Positions 1 through 8,976 of a stretch of 64,000 nucleotides of DNA are shown one piece after another. Every line of letters begins with the position of its first letter. Position 1 is the stretch's first letter. Origin of the DNA: CAZQQN01 sp964595485 (lineage in GTDB: Bacteria > Bacteroidota > Bacteroidia > CAILMK01 > CAYYUA01); NCBI GenBank assembly GCA_964595485.1, contig CAZQQN010000001.1, forward strand, positions 62,001 through 126,000, read 5' to 3'. The notes under the pieces are model-generated. The model made no database searches, was not told the DNA's origin, and saw nothing but the letters and a program-made list of their open reading frames with translations. The translations under genes and the position numbers were made by a program.

Positions 1-2
1 AC

Positions 3-662
3 AACCTTTCTGAGACCGCTTTTCTGAAGCCTGTTGACGAGGACTATGAAATACGTTGGTTCACACCAAGTACAGAGGTCGCTCTTTGTGGGCATGGTAC
101 CCTGGCTTCGGCGTTTGTTGTATTTGAGTACGTTCATCCTGAGTGGGATGAGGTCATATTTCATACGCGGTTTTCCGGGGACCTATTCTTAGCCCGGAAC
201 GGTGAGCAATTGATAATGGAATTACCCAAAGTACCAATTGAAGAAAGGGTCAATACGCATGGCTTAGACCAGTTTAATGTACCGGTAAAAAAAGTTTATG
301 AAGGTGATAAGCTCATCCTGGTTCTTGAAAGTGAGGAGGCTGTCAGGGATTTTCAACCTTATCAGGGCTTAATAAGTGAAATGCATGAGTTTGGCGTTGC
401 TATAACAGCCTTATCAGATGATCCGGAAATTGATTTTGTGTCCCGCTTTTTTGCTCCAAACGCAGGTATCAATGAAGATCCGGTTACAGGGTCTTTGCAC
501 TGTGCACTGGCAGAGCTTTGGGAGCACTCTTTACAAAAGGATGAAATGAAAGCCAGGCAAGTTAGTTATCGCGGTGGAGACATAGATATAGTCATGAAAG
601 GAGAGCGTGTCGTACTTAAAGGCTATTCAAGGAAAGTTATTGATGGGCATTTCTATTTGTAG
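3..662 (+). CDS. PhzF family isomerase/epimerase, 5' end outside the window
   Basis: The reading frame is open from base 3, before the first internal ATG at 210, so the gene begins upstream of the window. The translation carries PhzF-family hallmarks: an IRWFTP segment, a CGHGTLA motif (about base 90) and GINEDPVTGSLHCAL near the C-terminus, where the DPVTGS loop helps form the active site. The family has a diaminopimelate-epimerase fold and includes phenazine synthesis isomerases, but most members have unknown substrates. No phenazine genes are visible here, so a specific reaction should not be assigned. About 219 codons are visible of a usual 260-300. It converges on the rhodanese gene with a 68-base gap. 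Confidence 0.9.
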   Translation, partial: NLSETAFLKPVDEDYEIRWFTPSTEVALCGHGTLASAFVVFEYVHPEWDEVIFHTRFSGDLFLARNGEQLIMELPKVPIEERVNTHGLDQFNVPVKKVYEGDKLILVLESEEAVRDFQPYQGLISEMHEFGVAITALSDDPEIDFVSRFFAPNAGINEDPVTGSLHCALAELWEHSLQKDEMKARQVSYRGGDIDIVMKGERVVLKGYSRKVIDGHFYL

Positions 663-730
663 CAACGCCAGTATTGAGGTTATTTAGCAAACAACAATAA
701 CGAATTTGTCCTAAGCTAAATGCTTATCGA

Positions 731-1405
731 TCAGTTTTGGCTGCTCCCATTTTGATCTTTTTGCTGCCCTTTTGCTCTGATTAACTCCACTTTTTCCTCA
801 TCCCTTACTGCTTTATAACCGCCGGCTACATGATAAAAATTGTGATAGCCGCGAGCCTTTATTAGTGCAATCACACCCATTGATAGCGTCCCATCATAGC
901 ACATTACATAATAAGTTTTATTGGTGGGAAAATCTTCCAATTGGTTAAGTAATTCTGAAGAGGAAGTGTTGACAGTGTCTTTCAAGTGTTCCTGTTGGAA
1001 CCCAATTTCTGGTCGAAGGTCATAAACGGAGATGCCTTCATCATGCCTGTAATCCAATGAAAACTCATGCGGGCCGATAGAAATGACCATGTCTAAGGGT
1101 TCATTGGCCTTTAGCCAACTATTCATACCGCCATCTAAATAGCCGCCTATGTTAGTAAAGCCTAAAGCTTTTAAAGCTTCTACTTCCGCATCTCCATCTT
1201 GCGAAATCAAAATCACACCCCGGTCACTCAATAGCAATGTTTTGACATAATCGTCAAAATCGGTTTCAAAAGGCACATTGACAGCTCCGGGAATAAACCC
1301 TTCAGCGAATTCCTGAGGAGTTCGGGTGTCGACTACCATGAACCCTTTATCACGGTAGGTTTTGAAGTCTGCTAAGCTTAGTGGGCCACTTGTACTTGTT
1401 GTCAT
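731..1405 (-). CDS. Double rhodanese-domain protein
   Basis: The protein has 224 residues and two rhodanese-like domains, about 8-100 and 112-215. The second has Cys169 in a CYDGTLS loop, the position of the persulfide-carrying cysteine. The first has LISQDGD (66-72) at the equivalent place and no cysteine, so it is probably non-catalytic, as is usual in tandem rhodaneses. There is no signal peptide, so it should be cytoplasmic. The layout resembles the C-terminal half of MBL-fold/rhodanese fusion proteins, but no metallo-beta-lactamase domain is present. It is the last gene of a minus-strand run, 38 bases after tsaB. A role in sulfur transfer is an inference from the family. Confidence 0.85.
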   Translation of the reverse strand: MTTSTSGPLSLADFKTYRDKGFMVVDTRTPQEFAEGFIPGAVNVPFETDFDDYVKTLLLSDRGVILISQDGDAEVEALKALGFTNIGGYLDGGMNSWLKANEPLDMVISIGPHEFSLDYRHDEGISVYDLRPEIGFQQEHLKDTVNTSSSELLNQLEDFPTNKTYYVMCYDGTLSMGVIALIKARGYHNFYHVAGGYKAVRDEEKVELIRAKGQQKDQNGSSQN

Positions 1406-1443
1406 TACAATATTTTTTGGTACTTTATTAAAATTTTGAACTG

Positions 1444-2154
1444 TTAGGAATTTAAGACCTTGTTTATTTTTTGACTTTGGTTAGCCTTAAAGGATTTTAG
1501 GTAATAAGGCTCAAATGTGCTTATAAATTCTGTTTCGCCATTGTCTACCTTCCGTTTGGCTTCTTTTACCATATAAGTTGCTGATGGCCAAATGTTCTCT
1601 GCAAAACGGGCGTTGGTTGATTTTTCTAAATAGGGTTTAGCTTTTGTCACTCCATTTCCTGCAAAGTAGACAATATGGTTGTTAAGGATTTCGCTAAAAC
1701 TTTTCTCATCAATTACTATTGCTGAAGTATGTTGGTAAAAATTCAAAGCAGTATCAAATAGGGCGGTGTAAACTTCCATTCTTCTGGCATCCAACATCGG
1801 ACAATGATAAGCTTCTGATTCTTCACTTTCTATTTGGCTCTGTACTGCTATGCTATACAAAGAATTAATACTGACCAAGGGTATATCAAGCGAATAACAA
1901 AGGGATTTAGCAGTTGCCACACCAATGCGTAACCCCGTGTATGAGCCGGGCCCTCTGCCAATCCCAACGCTTTCTAATTCTTGAGGCTTAACACCTGCCT
2001 TATTTAAAGTATGCTGGATGTAAGGGGTTAATTTGCGGGAATGGATATGAGGTTCATTGACTTCACAAATGCTATTAAGCTGTCCATTGGTTGCCAAAGC
2101 TACCGAACAATTATTACTTGCTGTATCAATCAATAAAATATGTTGCTCACTCAT
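1444..2154 (-). CDS. tsaB: tRNA threonylcarbamoyladenosine biosynthesis protein TsaB
   Basis: This 236-residue protein belongs to the ASKHA family and matches TsaB (YeaZ). The N-terminus ILLIDTASNNCSVAL is the phosphate-binding strand-turn, and GIGRGPGSYTGLRIGVATAKS (about 65-85) is the family signature. TsaB is the scaffold partner of TsaD in making the t6A37 modification of ANN-decoding tRNAs. The length is normal. It lies 10 bases downstream of the TauE/SafE gene and upstream of the rhodanese gene, probably on one transcript. The partners tsaC, tsaD and tsaE are not in the window. Confidence 0.93.
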   Translation of the reverse strand: MSEQHILLIDTASNNCSVALATNGQLNSICEVNEPHIHSRKLTPYIQHTLNKAGVKPQELESVGIGRGPGSYTGLRIGVATAKSLCYSLDIPLVSINSLYSIAVQSQIESEESEAYHCPMLDARRMEVYTALFDTALNFYQHTSAIVIDEKSFSEILNNHIVYFAGNGVTKAKPYLEKSTNARFAENIWPSATYMVKEAKRKVDNGETEFISTFEPYYLKSFKANQSQKINKVLNS

Positions 2155-2164
2155 CGGATTTCTC

Positions 2165-2998
2165 TTAACCCTTTAAAAAATGTTCAAAAATCATTTCTAC
2201 CATTACAAAGACTATAACAATCGCAAAAATGATCCTGATGATAGGTTGAGGGAGCTTTTGCGCTAAAAATACCCCAACCGGTGCAAAGGTAATAACCCCT
2301 AATGCTAAAGGCACAGCCATCGGTAAAATGATGTAGCCCATAGTAAAGGGGATCTTTACCTCAGGCGAACCATGAGCCATAGCATAGAAAATGCTCATCG
2401 CTAGTGTATAAAATGGCATAATACCCAATGAAATGGATGAAGCCATTCTAATATTCAATCGCATGAACCCTGACAAAACCGGAATAAGGATAATACCACC
2501 CCCTAGACCTGATAAAGCAGATAGGGTACCGCTGAAAAACCCACTCACTAAATAACTGCTTGCTGGCAAATCATCCCGGGAAATATTTCCTGGGACATTT
2601 TTTACGGGCCTGAACATACGGTATCCAAGGAAGCCCAAAAGGATAATAACCAGTATACTGAATTTATCCCTTGTATACCAATCAAATTGCAGGATCAGGA
2701 AAGAAACCAGTAATGCTCCAATCACACCCGGTAAAGCAGTGACAAGAACCTCTCTAAAATAAAAATTGCGGTTGAAAATCTGTTTGATTGTTGCAGATAA
2801 GCCAGCGAAAAAAACGGCAAATATGGCGTTGGAAAGGATGAATTTAACTAATTCGACATCGCCCAAATCATATCGTTGTAAGAAATAACTAAAGGCTATT
2901 ACATAAACCAATCCGCCGCCAATACCTAATAAACCTGCTAAAACACCTCCCGCACTACCAACACCGAACAGGATTAGCAGGTCATATAAGGAAAACAA
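2165..2998 (-). CDS. TauE/SafE family membrane permease
   Basis: A 277-residue integral membrane protein with about eight hydrophobic segments and two internal repeats. Each repeat opens with a glycine-rich motif: GVGSAGGVLAGLLGIGGGL near residue 13 and SGTLSALSGLGGGIILIPVL near 156. This is the pattern of TauE/SafE (former DUF81) transporters, which move sulfite, sulfoacetate or other organosulfur anions. The substrate cannot be read from sequence. A rhodanese gene two genes downstream would fit sulfur metabolism but is weak evidence. It starts 7 bases after the preceding protease gene, so co-transcription is likely. Confidence 0.88.
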   Translation of the reverse strand: MFSLYDLLILFGVGSAGGVLAGLLGIGGGLVYVIAFSYFLQRYDLGDVELVKFILSNAIFAVFFAGLSATIKQIFNRNFYFREVLVTALPGVIGALLVSFLILQFDWYTRDKFSILVIILLGFLGYRMFRPVKNVPGNISRDDLPASSYLVSGFFSGTLSALSGLGGGIILIPVLSGFMRLNIRMASSISLGIMPFYTLAMSIFYAMAHGSPEVKIPFTMGYIILPMAVPLALGVITFAPVGVFLAQKLPQPIIRIIFAIVIVFVMVEMIFEHFLKG

Positions 2999-3005
2999 GC
3001 CTTAA

Positions 3006-4673
3006 TTAATTTTGAGGTGCCTGCTTAAGTATATCATAATAGCGATTTTTATCCTCCAGGATTTTAACAGCTTTATTTACAAATTTATCATTATCCAGAG
3101 AGGCCTCTATTCGACCATCCTGGTGATAATACCGCATGACGATCTCTTCCTCTAATAATTTGGAAATCTCTTTTTGATAAGTTTCTAGATCATTAGCCTT
3201 ATTAGCTTCAAGATTGGATTTTAATTTATTGATGTCATTTTTAATGGCACCGTAATAGTTTTCTTCTTTAGCTTTCTTTTTGAGGGCTACTATTTTCTTT
3301 TCAGTCTTGGTTTGATACTGGTAATCTTGTTTTTTAAGATAGGTCTTGAATTCATCATAAATTTTATCAGTAATTTCAAATTCAGACGGCGAGGCTATTG
3401 AGTCATGACGATTCCGGTAAAGCGTTGCGAAGTCAAAATGATGTCGCTCTTCTATTAAATTACTAATTATTTTGGGATAATCTTTCGGGTTTACTTTTAA
3501 ATCAGGAGTAATGCCGTCAGCATCATAAACTGTTCTCCCGTTTGCTGTCTCAAAAGCAATTTTTGATGAATCCGCTATTTCCTTTTCATCCTTACCAGAG
3601 ATATCACGTGCTTGAATACAGCGACCACTTGGAATATAATACTCTGCAATGGTCAATTTGATCTTAGAGTTGTAAGGTAGGTTCTTAGCTTGCTGAACTA
3701 GCCCTTTACCATAAGTCTGCTGGCCGATTACAACCCCACGGTCGTAATCCTGCATAGCGCCGGACACAATTTCAGAAGCTGAAGCAGAGCTACCGTTTAC
3801 AAGAACCGTTACAGGAAGCTTTTTGGCCACAGGACTATTTCGCGTATTATATTCCTTATTCCATTGATCGATCTTTCCTTTGGTTTTTACTACAAGTTTA
3901 CCTTTTTCTATGAATAAGCCAACCGTTTTAACAGCTTCTTTCAAAATACCACCTGGATTTCCTCTTAGATCAAGGATCAAACCGGATAGGTCTTCACTCT
4001 TTTCCTGGATATCTTCTAAGGCTTTTTTAACCTCTTCACTTGAATTTTGACGAAAGCTTTTGTACCTGATATAACCGATATCCTTATCTTCTAAAACGCC
4101 TGAATAAGTAACGTTCGGCATTTTAACTTTTTGCCTGGTAAGCTTCTTTGTCATCTTTTCATCTTCACCAGGCCTATCGATGGTCACCTTTACTTCTGTA
4201 CCAGGTTGCCCTTTAAGTATTTGGCTCACCTCATTGGTATTTTTGCCTTTGATGCTCTTACCATCAACCTTTTTAATTATGTCACCTGCCCTGAGGTCTG
4301 CTTTGTAGGCAGGAAAACCTTCATAAGGCTCAACGATTTGAGTGTAATTGTGCCTCTTAGATATAACGGCTCCAATACCACCATACTGACCTGTGGTTTG
4401 CATCCGGTAATCTTCAATTTTTGACTCGGGGATATAGTTAGTGTAAGGGTCAAGATCTTTTAACATCGCTTTTATCCCCGTTTTCATTAGCTCATTTGTG
4501 TTGATATCGTCAACATAGTAAGTATTCAGCTTTTTGAGCATGGAAACAAAGATTTCCACGTTTTTGGATAATTCGAACTTGTCATTGGTATAACGCCACC
4601 CACCAATGACAAAAGACGATATAGTAATGAGTAGCAACGAAATCAGACCAAATTTTCTTATCTTACCATTCAT
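3006..4673 (-). CDS. S41 family C-terminal processing protease
   Basis: The 555-residue protein starts with an N-terminal signal anchor (about 7-25), followed by a PDZ domain (about 98-170) and an S41 catalytic domain. The catalytic Ser298 lies in NGSSASASEI and Lys323 in TYGKG, the serine/lysine dyad spacing of Prc/CtpA enzymes. The protein should act in the periplasm, trimming or degrading envelope proteins selected by their C-termini. A charged helical tail of about 150 residues follows the protease core; long C-terminal extensions are common in Bacteroidota homologues. It is located downstream of rpmH-rnpA-yidD. Confidence 0.93.
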   Translation of the reverse strand: MNGKIRKFGLISLLLITISSFVIGGWRYTNDKFELSKNVEIFVSMLKKLNTYYVDDINTNELMKTGIKAMLKDLDPYTNYIPESKIEDYRMQTTGQYGGIGAVISKRHNYTQIVEPYEGFPAYKADLRAGDIIKKVDGKSIKGKNTNEVSQILKGQPGTEVKVTIDRPGEDEKMTKKLTRQKVKMPNVTYSGVLEDKDIGYIRYKSFRQNSSEEVKKALEDIQEKSEDLSGLILDLRGNPGGILKEAVKTVGLFIEKGKLVVKTKGKIDQWNKEYNTRNSPVAKKLPVTVLVNGSSASASEIVSGAMQDYDRGVVIGQQTYGKGLVQQAKNLPYNSKIKLTIAEYYIPSGRCIQARDISGKDEKEIADSSKIAFETANGRTVYDADGITPDLKVNPKDYPKIISNLIEERHHFDFATLYRNRHDSIASPSEFEITDKIYDEFKTYLKKQDYQYQTKTEKKIVALKKKAKEENYYGAIKNDINKLKSNLEANKANDLETYQKEISKLLEEEIVMRYYHQDGRIEASLDNDKFVNKAVKILEDKNRYYDILKQAPQN

Positions 4674-4738
4674 AATACAAAAAGATTTTCTTAATTAACA
4701 AAACTAATTGTTGAAACCCTATAAGCCTATAAGGTTAA

Positions 4739-5014
4739 TCAAATTTCTTCTTCACTTTGTGCTTTTTTCTCCATTTCAGAACCTGGTACCGGGTCAAAAC
4801 CTGATCCACCCAGAGGATGGCAAGAGGCAATCCTTTTGATAATTAACCAAAGGCCTTTTAAAGGACCATGTATTTTTATAGCATCAAGGCTGTAATGGGA
4901 ACAGGTTGGATAATACCTGCAAGATGAGCCCAATAGCGGGGATAAAGTTAACCGGTAAAGTTGAATGAATCCCAGCAGGCATTTACTCAATATGGTCGTC
5001 AATATCTTTCTCAA
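4739..5014 (-). CDS. yidD: Membrane protein insertion efficiency factor YidD
   Basis: A 91-residue protein with the complete YidD signature: an amphipathic N-terminal helix, then LSPLLGSSCRYYPTCSHYSLDAI and a CHPLGGSGFDPVP end. The three conserved cysteines (SCRYYPTCS and SCHPLGG) are present. YidD sits on the inner membrane face and helps YidC-dependent insertion. The first 32 bases overlap the end of rnpA in another frame, the usual rnpA-yidD coupling. In many bacteria yidC follows directly. Here an S41 protease gene takes that place. Confidence 0.95.
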   Translation of the reverse strand: MRKILTTILSKCLLGFIQLYRLTLSPLLGSSCRYYPTCSHYSLDAIKIHGPLKGLWLIIKRIASCHPLGGSGFDPVPGSEMEKKAQSEEEI

Positions 5015-5399
5015 GCTTTTCCTGTAATATTGTAAATTTCCGAGTCATCAAATGATAGTCTAATTCACCTTTACCATTGTAAATTAACGCTAAAATAACT
5101 TGGCGGTTCCTTTTTTCAAGGAATTCATAAAATGCCGGTTTGTGATAACGGTAAATTTCCCGCATTTGTCGTTTTAAACGCGCTCTTTTTGATGCTTTTC
5201 GGGAAAATTTTCGGGATACAACGAACAAAACCTGTGCCGGGTAGGCTACACTTAACGAAGAAAACTTCCATGAAGCCATGAATGGATAGGATTTCACAAA
5301 TCCATTATAAGATTGCGGGTCAAATAGGTGAGCTATTTTTTGCTTTTGAGTGAGCCTTTCCCCTTTATTAAAACTGTTTTTATTGGTTTTCATGGCCAA
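4983..5399 (-). CDS. rnpA: Ribonuclease P protein component
   Basis: A 138-residue, strongly basic protein. It shows the RnpA pattern: FPFMASWK-type N-terminal strand region, then SRKFSRKASKRARLKRQMREIYR, which contains the RNR-type basic helix contacting the RNase P RNA. It processes the 5' ends of tRNA precursors together with the catalytic RNA, whose gene is not in this window. It lies 146 bases downstream of rpmH and overlaps yidD. The gene order rpmH-rnpA-yidD supports the call. Confidence 0.93.
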   Translation of the reverse strand: MAMKTNKNSFNKGERLTQKQKIAHLFDPQSYNGFVKSYPFMASWKFSSLSVAYPAQVLFVVSRKFSRKASKRARLKRQMREIYRYHKPAFYEFLEKRNRQVILALIYNGKGELDYHLMTRKFTILQEKLEKDIDDHIE

Positions 5400-5545
5400 A
5401 AGGTGGTGATGTAGCGTAAAAAACCATCATGTGACCTTAGAACCTTAAAACGGAAGCTGTGACTTTTCTATGGTCTGAACCGCACTAACTTAACAGGGGG
5501 AACGTAAACTTAGTCAACCATAATGGTAGATGTTAGTGGTTACAT

Positions 5546-5704
5546 CTACATTTTAGGCCTTTTTTCATCAGAAACTGTAAGCTTTTTCCTGCCTCTCTTT
5601 CTCCTCCTGGCTAACACTTTACGTCCATCTTTGGTAGCCATCCTTGCTCTAAAGCCATGTTTATTTCTTCTTTTCCTGTTAGAAGGTTGGAATGGTCGTT
5701 TCAT
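5546..5704 (-). CDS. rpmH: 50S ribosomal protein L34
   Basis: Reading the minus strand from the ATG at 5704-5702 gives a 52-residue basic protein. It starts MKRPFQPSNRKRRNKHGFRA and continues RMATKDGRKVLARRRKRGRKKL, the hallmark of bL34. A short acidic-basic tail ending KRPKM follows, as is common in Bacteroidota. It heads the rpmH-rnpA-yidD cluster. The gene is only 159 bases long, and a meaningless open frame on the plus strand covers the same bases. Confidence 0.97.
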   Translation of the reverse strand: MKRPFQPSNRKRRNKHGFRARMATKDGRKVLARRRKRGRKKLTVSDEKRPKM

Positions 5705-5885
5705 ATTCGCTAACTAATTTTCTGAGAGTTATTTGAAAGCTTGCAAAGTTAAGAAAAACTTATCGAAAATAATTTAAATGTTTTGTTCATGCACCACTTG
5801 GGTGTGTATTGACTTTTTTTAGATAAAAAAAAAGGATTAAAATCTGACCATGGAAAGCCAATAATACCCTATAACCCAGGATTGA

Positions 5886-6509
5886 TTATTTAGTAAAAAT
5901 AGCCTCATAAAGTTTGACCGGATATACCCTTATACCAATACTAACAATGCCTCCATTTAGGCCACCAGTTTTCAACAAATCAGGAATAAGTGTTTTGCGG
6001 TATCCTAACCCTCCTCCAACGCCAAGCCATGGGATTATTCGATATGCGCCGCTTATGTATGGGCCTACAAGCAGAACCGTTTGATTTCTAATGCGATCGG
6101 GATAATTCATTTCTCTTAGCGGTTCATAAAATCTTTGCCCTAAACCAAAATGAAATGTGGCAGTAGCCGTCCACTTTTTTGTTTTTAAAAATCGGTATTC
6201 CCCGAATAAACTGAAGTAACGGAATTCAATTCTGCTTCTGATGCTTGAATTATTGAAATTAACTTTCTCCTTAGGGTCGGAAAAAAGACGGTAATGACCG
6301 AAACCGGCCCTGTATTTGTCAGCCCATTCCAAACCAAGTTTGATTCCAAACATTCTGACCGGCGTATTATTGATAGTAGAGTTTCTCGAATCCAGGGTAA
6401 AGAATGGAGTTGGACTTTGGTTCGCTATGGCTGAATCAAGAGGCTGGCCGTTCAAGTTGCTGAACTGCAAGAAGGTTAAAATCAAACTGGTTAAAATATA
6501 CTTTACCAT
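5886..6509 (-). CDS. Predicted outer-membrane beta-barrel-like protein, unknown function
   Basis: The 207-residue protein has a short N-terminal signal sequence (residues 1-21, ending LNGQ). The rest is rich in alternating aromatic and polar residues (for example RIEFRYFSLFGEYRF and ATATFHFGLGQRF), typical of beta-barrel strands. It ends with RVYPVKLYEAIFTK. The likely place is the outer membrane or periplasm. I do not recognise a family. Its start codon overlaps the stop codon of the upstream gene, so the two are translationally coupled and may work together. It ends the operon that begins with mutY. Confidence 0.7.
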   Translation of the reverse strand: MVKYILTSLILTFLQFSNLNGQPLDSAIANQSPTPFFTLDSRNSTINNTPVRMFGIKLGLEWADKYRAGFGHYRLFSDPKEKVNFNNSSIRSRIEFRYFSLFGEYRFLKTKKWTATATFHFGLGQRFYEPLREMNYPDRIRNQTVLLVGPYISGAYRIIPWLGVGGGLGYRKTLIPDLLKTGGLNGGIVSIGIRVYPVKLYEAIFTK

Positions 6510-7513
6510 TACTGCTTTCTTCCTTTGTTAAGCAGCACCTCTGGGTTACTAATCCAGGCTATTAAGTCAGCTTTTTGGGCCTTCTCTTTTTTGTGATAAA
6601 TCAAAAAAGGTTCATCAAATATGATCTCATTCGGGTCATTAGGTTCCATGGGTTTGTTTAATGCACTGAATTCTGCATTCATAGTAAGACTGATCTTCTG
6701 AACACCCTTGTATGTTTTCTGGCCTTCTTTCGCAATCGATGGTACCTTTTGTGTTAAATGAAAATCCAACAATGGTATAACGAAGTGATCATTGGCTTTC
6801 AGGGTCATCCCCTCTTTTCTTTTTATGGTTTGATTTATCGATTGAAAAGCTGAATAAAGAGACTTTTTTATATCCGGCTCGGCAAGTACTAATTTCCCAA
6901 AATCTTTTGACTGGATGGTTATGATAGGTTTATGGGCTGATCCATATCGTTTAATCGACTGTTGAGCCTGCTCATTTTTATTACCAAACCTGTGAACAGC
7001 CTTAACTGTATCATTGCCAAAAACTAAACCGGGTTTATAATGTCTCAGTTGATTTTTAAAAATTACAAGGTGGTAAAAATGTGAGAAAAGGAAATGCTGA
7101 CCCTTATTAAGATCAAAATTGACTTTAAAGTTATCACTGAACCATCTGGTCTGAAGCTTTTGAATAGCATTGGATGTGGTATCTGAAAACATACCCTTGA
7201 GGAAAATACAATGCTTATTAGGCAAATTGGACTTTGGTAACCAATGCTTTTTATTATTGGGGGTATCCAGTGTAAAACCAGCCTCCTCTTTGGTAACTTT
7301 CCGGGTGGCTAAATCTAAACAAGGTGAAAATAGCAAATTTTTTTCTCCTAATGAATCAGCTGTAGGATCACGGACTATTTGGCTACTTTTATAGTCAGTA
7401 ATAAGGCCTATTATAGGAAAGTTCCTAACGCGGTAGTTGGAATAATAATAAACCGAATAAAAAGCGAAGAATATAATTAAAATAGTGGCCAGGACATAAA
7501 CTTGCTTTTTCAT
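6509..7513 (-). CDS. Membrane-anchored protein of unknown function, faint serpin-like C-terminus
   Basis: A 334-residue protein with an N-terminal membrane segment (about 5-24) followed by a periplasmic domain. I cannot assign a family with confidence. Near the C-terminus, HFVIPLLDF, QKISLTMNAEFSA and IIFDEPFLIYHKKEK...LIAWISNPEVL follow the order of late serpin strands. The segment around PFLI resembles the serpin signature with one mismatch, but the reactive-loop region is too short for a working inhibitor. It sits 14 bases downstream of gldE, where gldD lies in flavobacteria, but it does not resemble GldD. It overlaps the next gene by one base. Confidence 0.65.
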   Translation of the reverse strand: MKKQVYVLATILIIFFAFYSVYYYSNYRVRNFPIIGLITDYKSSQIVRDPTADSLGEKNLLFSPCLDLATRKVTKEEAGFTLDTPNNKKHWLPKSNLPNKHCIFLKGMFSDTTSNAIQKLQTRWFSDNFKVNFDLNKGQHFLFSHFYHLVIFKNQLRHYKPGLVFGNDTVKAVHRFGNKNEQAQQSIKRYGSAHKPIITIQSKDFGKLVLAEPDIKKSLYSAFQSINQTIKRKEGMTLKANDHFVIPLLDFHLTQKVPSIAKEGQKTYKGVQKISLTMNAEFSALNKPMEPNDPNEIIFDEPFLIYHKKEKAQKADLIAWISNPEVLLNKGRKQ

Positions 7514-7527
7514 GGGTTCAATCGGAT

Positions 7528-8895
7528 TTATTCTGCTTCATCCCTTTTTTCTTCCCTTTCTGATTCCAATAAGGTTACTTTTACCCTTCTTACGCGTTTG
7601 CGATCGGCAGATTCAACTTTAAATCGCAAACCTTTATAATCGATTATTTCCCGGGATTGGGGTATGCGACCGAAAAATTCTACCATCAGGCCTCCAATGC
7701 TTTCAACTTCTTGCTTATAAGGCTCAAAGATGTTTTCATCTATTTCAAGAATTTGCGTCAGATCGTGAAGTGGGGTTTTGCCATCAAACACATAATTGTC
7801 TTTATCTAGTTTAGAATAAAACAATTCATCAGCGTCAAATTCATCCTGGATTTCTCCAACAATCTCCTCAAGGATATCTTCCATGGTAATGATACCGGAA
7901 GACCCTCCGTACTCATCCACTACAATGGCCATATGAACTTTTTTAGCTTGGAATTCCCTTAAAAGGTTATCAATCTTTTTATTTTCTGGTACAAAGTAGG
8001 GCTTTCTCAGGAGGGATAGCCAATTGAAAGTGTCCGTTTCATGAATGTACGGTGCCAAGTCTTTGATGTATAGAATACCCCGTACATTGTCAAAAGTTTC
8101 TTCATAAACCGGAATGCGAGAATAACGATGATAATTGATGTCTTCTATTAATTCAGAAAGGTTTGCTTCCGTACTGTAAGCAACCGTATCAACACGAAAT
8201 GTCATAATCTGCTTTACAGTGATATTGCTGAAATTCACAATGCCTTGAAGCATCTTTTTGTCATTGACATTGGATTGCTCATTAGCGGTGATTTCAATGG
8301 CTTCTTTTAAGTCATCCACTGAAACATCCGGTTTCCTGGAAGTTACTTTTTGCTCTAACGCCCCTAATGATTTAACTAAAAAAGTGGACAAGGGATATAC
8401 CGCTTTACTTATGATCTGCATGGGGAAAGCCATAAATGTTGCAAAACTTAAATTAGCTTGGTTAGCGTAAACTTTGGGTATGACTTCTCCCAGTAGAACA
8501 AGGATAAATGTTATAGCTACAACATTGATCAAAAAGGCTAGAGCCGGATTATTGCTAAAATCAAAAACCTGGTTGGAAAGCATAGTAAACAAAATGATAA
8601 TAGCAATATTGATCAAGTTATTAACAATGAGGATGGCCCCCAATAGCCGCCTAGGGTCCTGCAGTAATTGAATTATAACCCTGTGGGAACGGCGTGAACT
8701 TTCCCTTATTGAAAAATATTGGCTACCCTTGATGGAAAAGAATGCTACTTCAGAACCGGAAACAAGCCCTGAGCCTATTATCAATAGTATCAGGATGCTA
8801 ATGGGCAACATTAGATCAAATGACACATTAGTAATAGTATAGCCCTGTGAAAGGGCTTGAGCAAAAGCAATACTGCTGTCTAAATTTTCCAACAC
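7528..8895 (-). CDS. gldE: GldE-type CNNM/CBS domain membrane protein
   Basis: The 455-residue protein has a DUF21/CNNM transmembrane domain (about 1-195) starting after a short N-terminal segment. A CBS pair (about 205-330, with MTFRVDTVAY and EYGGSSGIITMEDILEEIVGEI) and a CorC_HlyC domain (about 350-445) follow. Such proteins are related to CNNM/CorC Mg2+ transporters. In gliding Bacteroidota the member located after mutY and ssb is called GldE and is needed for gliding and T9SS function. Here the order mutY-ssb-gldE is kept, which supports the name over a generic hemolysin-like call. The gap to ssb is 81 bases. Confidence 0.85.
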   Translation of the reverse strand: MLENLDSSIAFAQALSQGYTITNVSFDLMLPISILILLIIGSGLVSGSEVAFFSIKGSQYFSIRESSRRSHRVIIQLLQDPRRLLGAILIVNNLINIAIIILFTMLSNQVFDFSNNPALAFLINVVAITFILVLLGEVIPKVYANQANLSFATFMAFPMQIISKAVYPLSTFLVKSLGALEQKVTSRKPDVSVDDLKEAIEITANEQSNVNDKKMLQGIVNFSNITVKQIMTFRVDTVAYSTEANLSELIEDINYHRYSRIPVYEETFDNVRGILYIKDLAPYIHETDTFNWLSLLRKPYFVPENKKIDNLLREFQAKKVHMAIVVDEYGGSSGIITMEDILEEIVGEIQDEFDADELFYSKLDKDNYVFDGKTPLHDLTQILEIDENIFEPYKQEVESIGGLMVEFFGRIPQSREIIDYKGLRFKVESADRKRVRRVKVTLLESEREEKRDEAE

Positions 8896-8976
8896 TACCT
8901 GAGTTCCTTACCTAAACAAAGGTACACATGTGTAAGCAGTATTCCTAACCAAATAGCATGATAACAAGAAATAGTG

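Noticed and set aside
4131..4424. Plus-strand open frame of 97 codons
   Set aside because: It is fully antisense to the S41 protease gene, which has complete motifs; the frame has no recognisable protein.
5523..5717. Plus-strand 64-codon hydrophobic frame
   Set aside because: It is the antisense of rpmH; the minus strand gives unmistakable L34.
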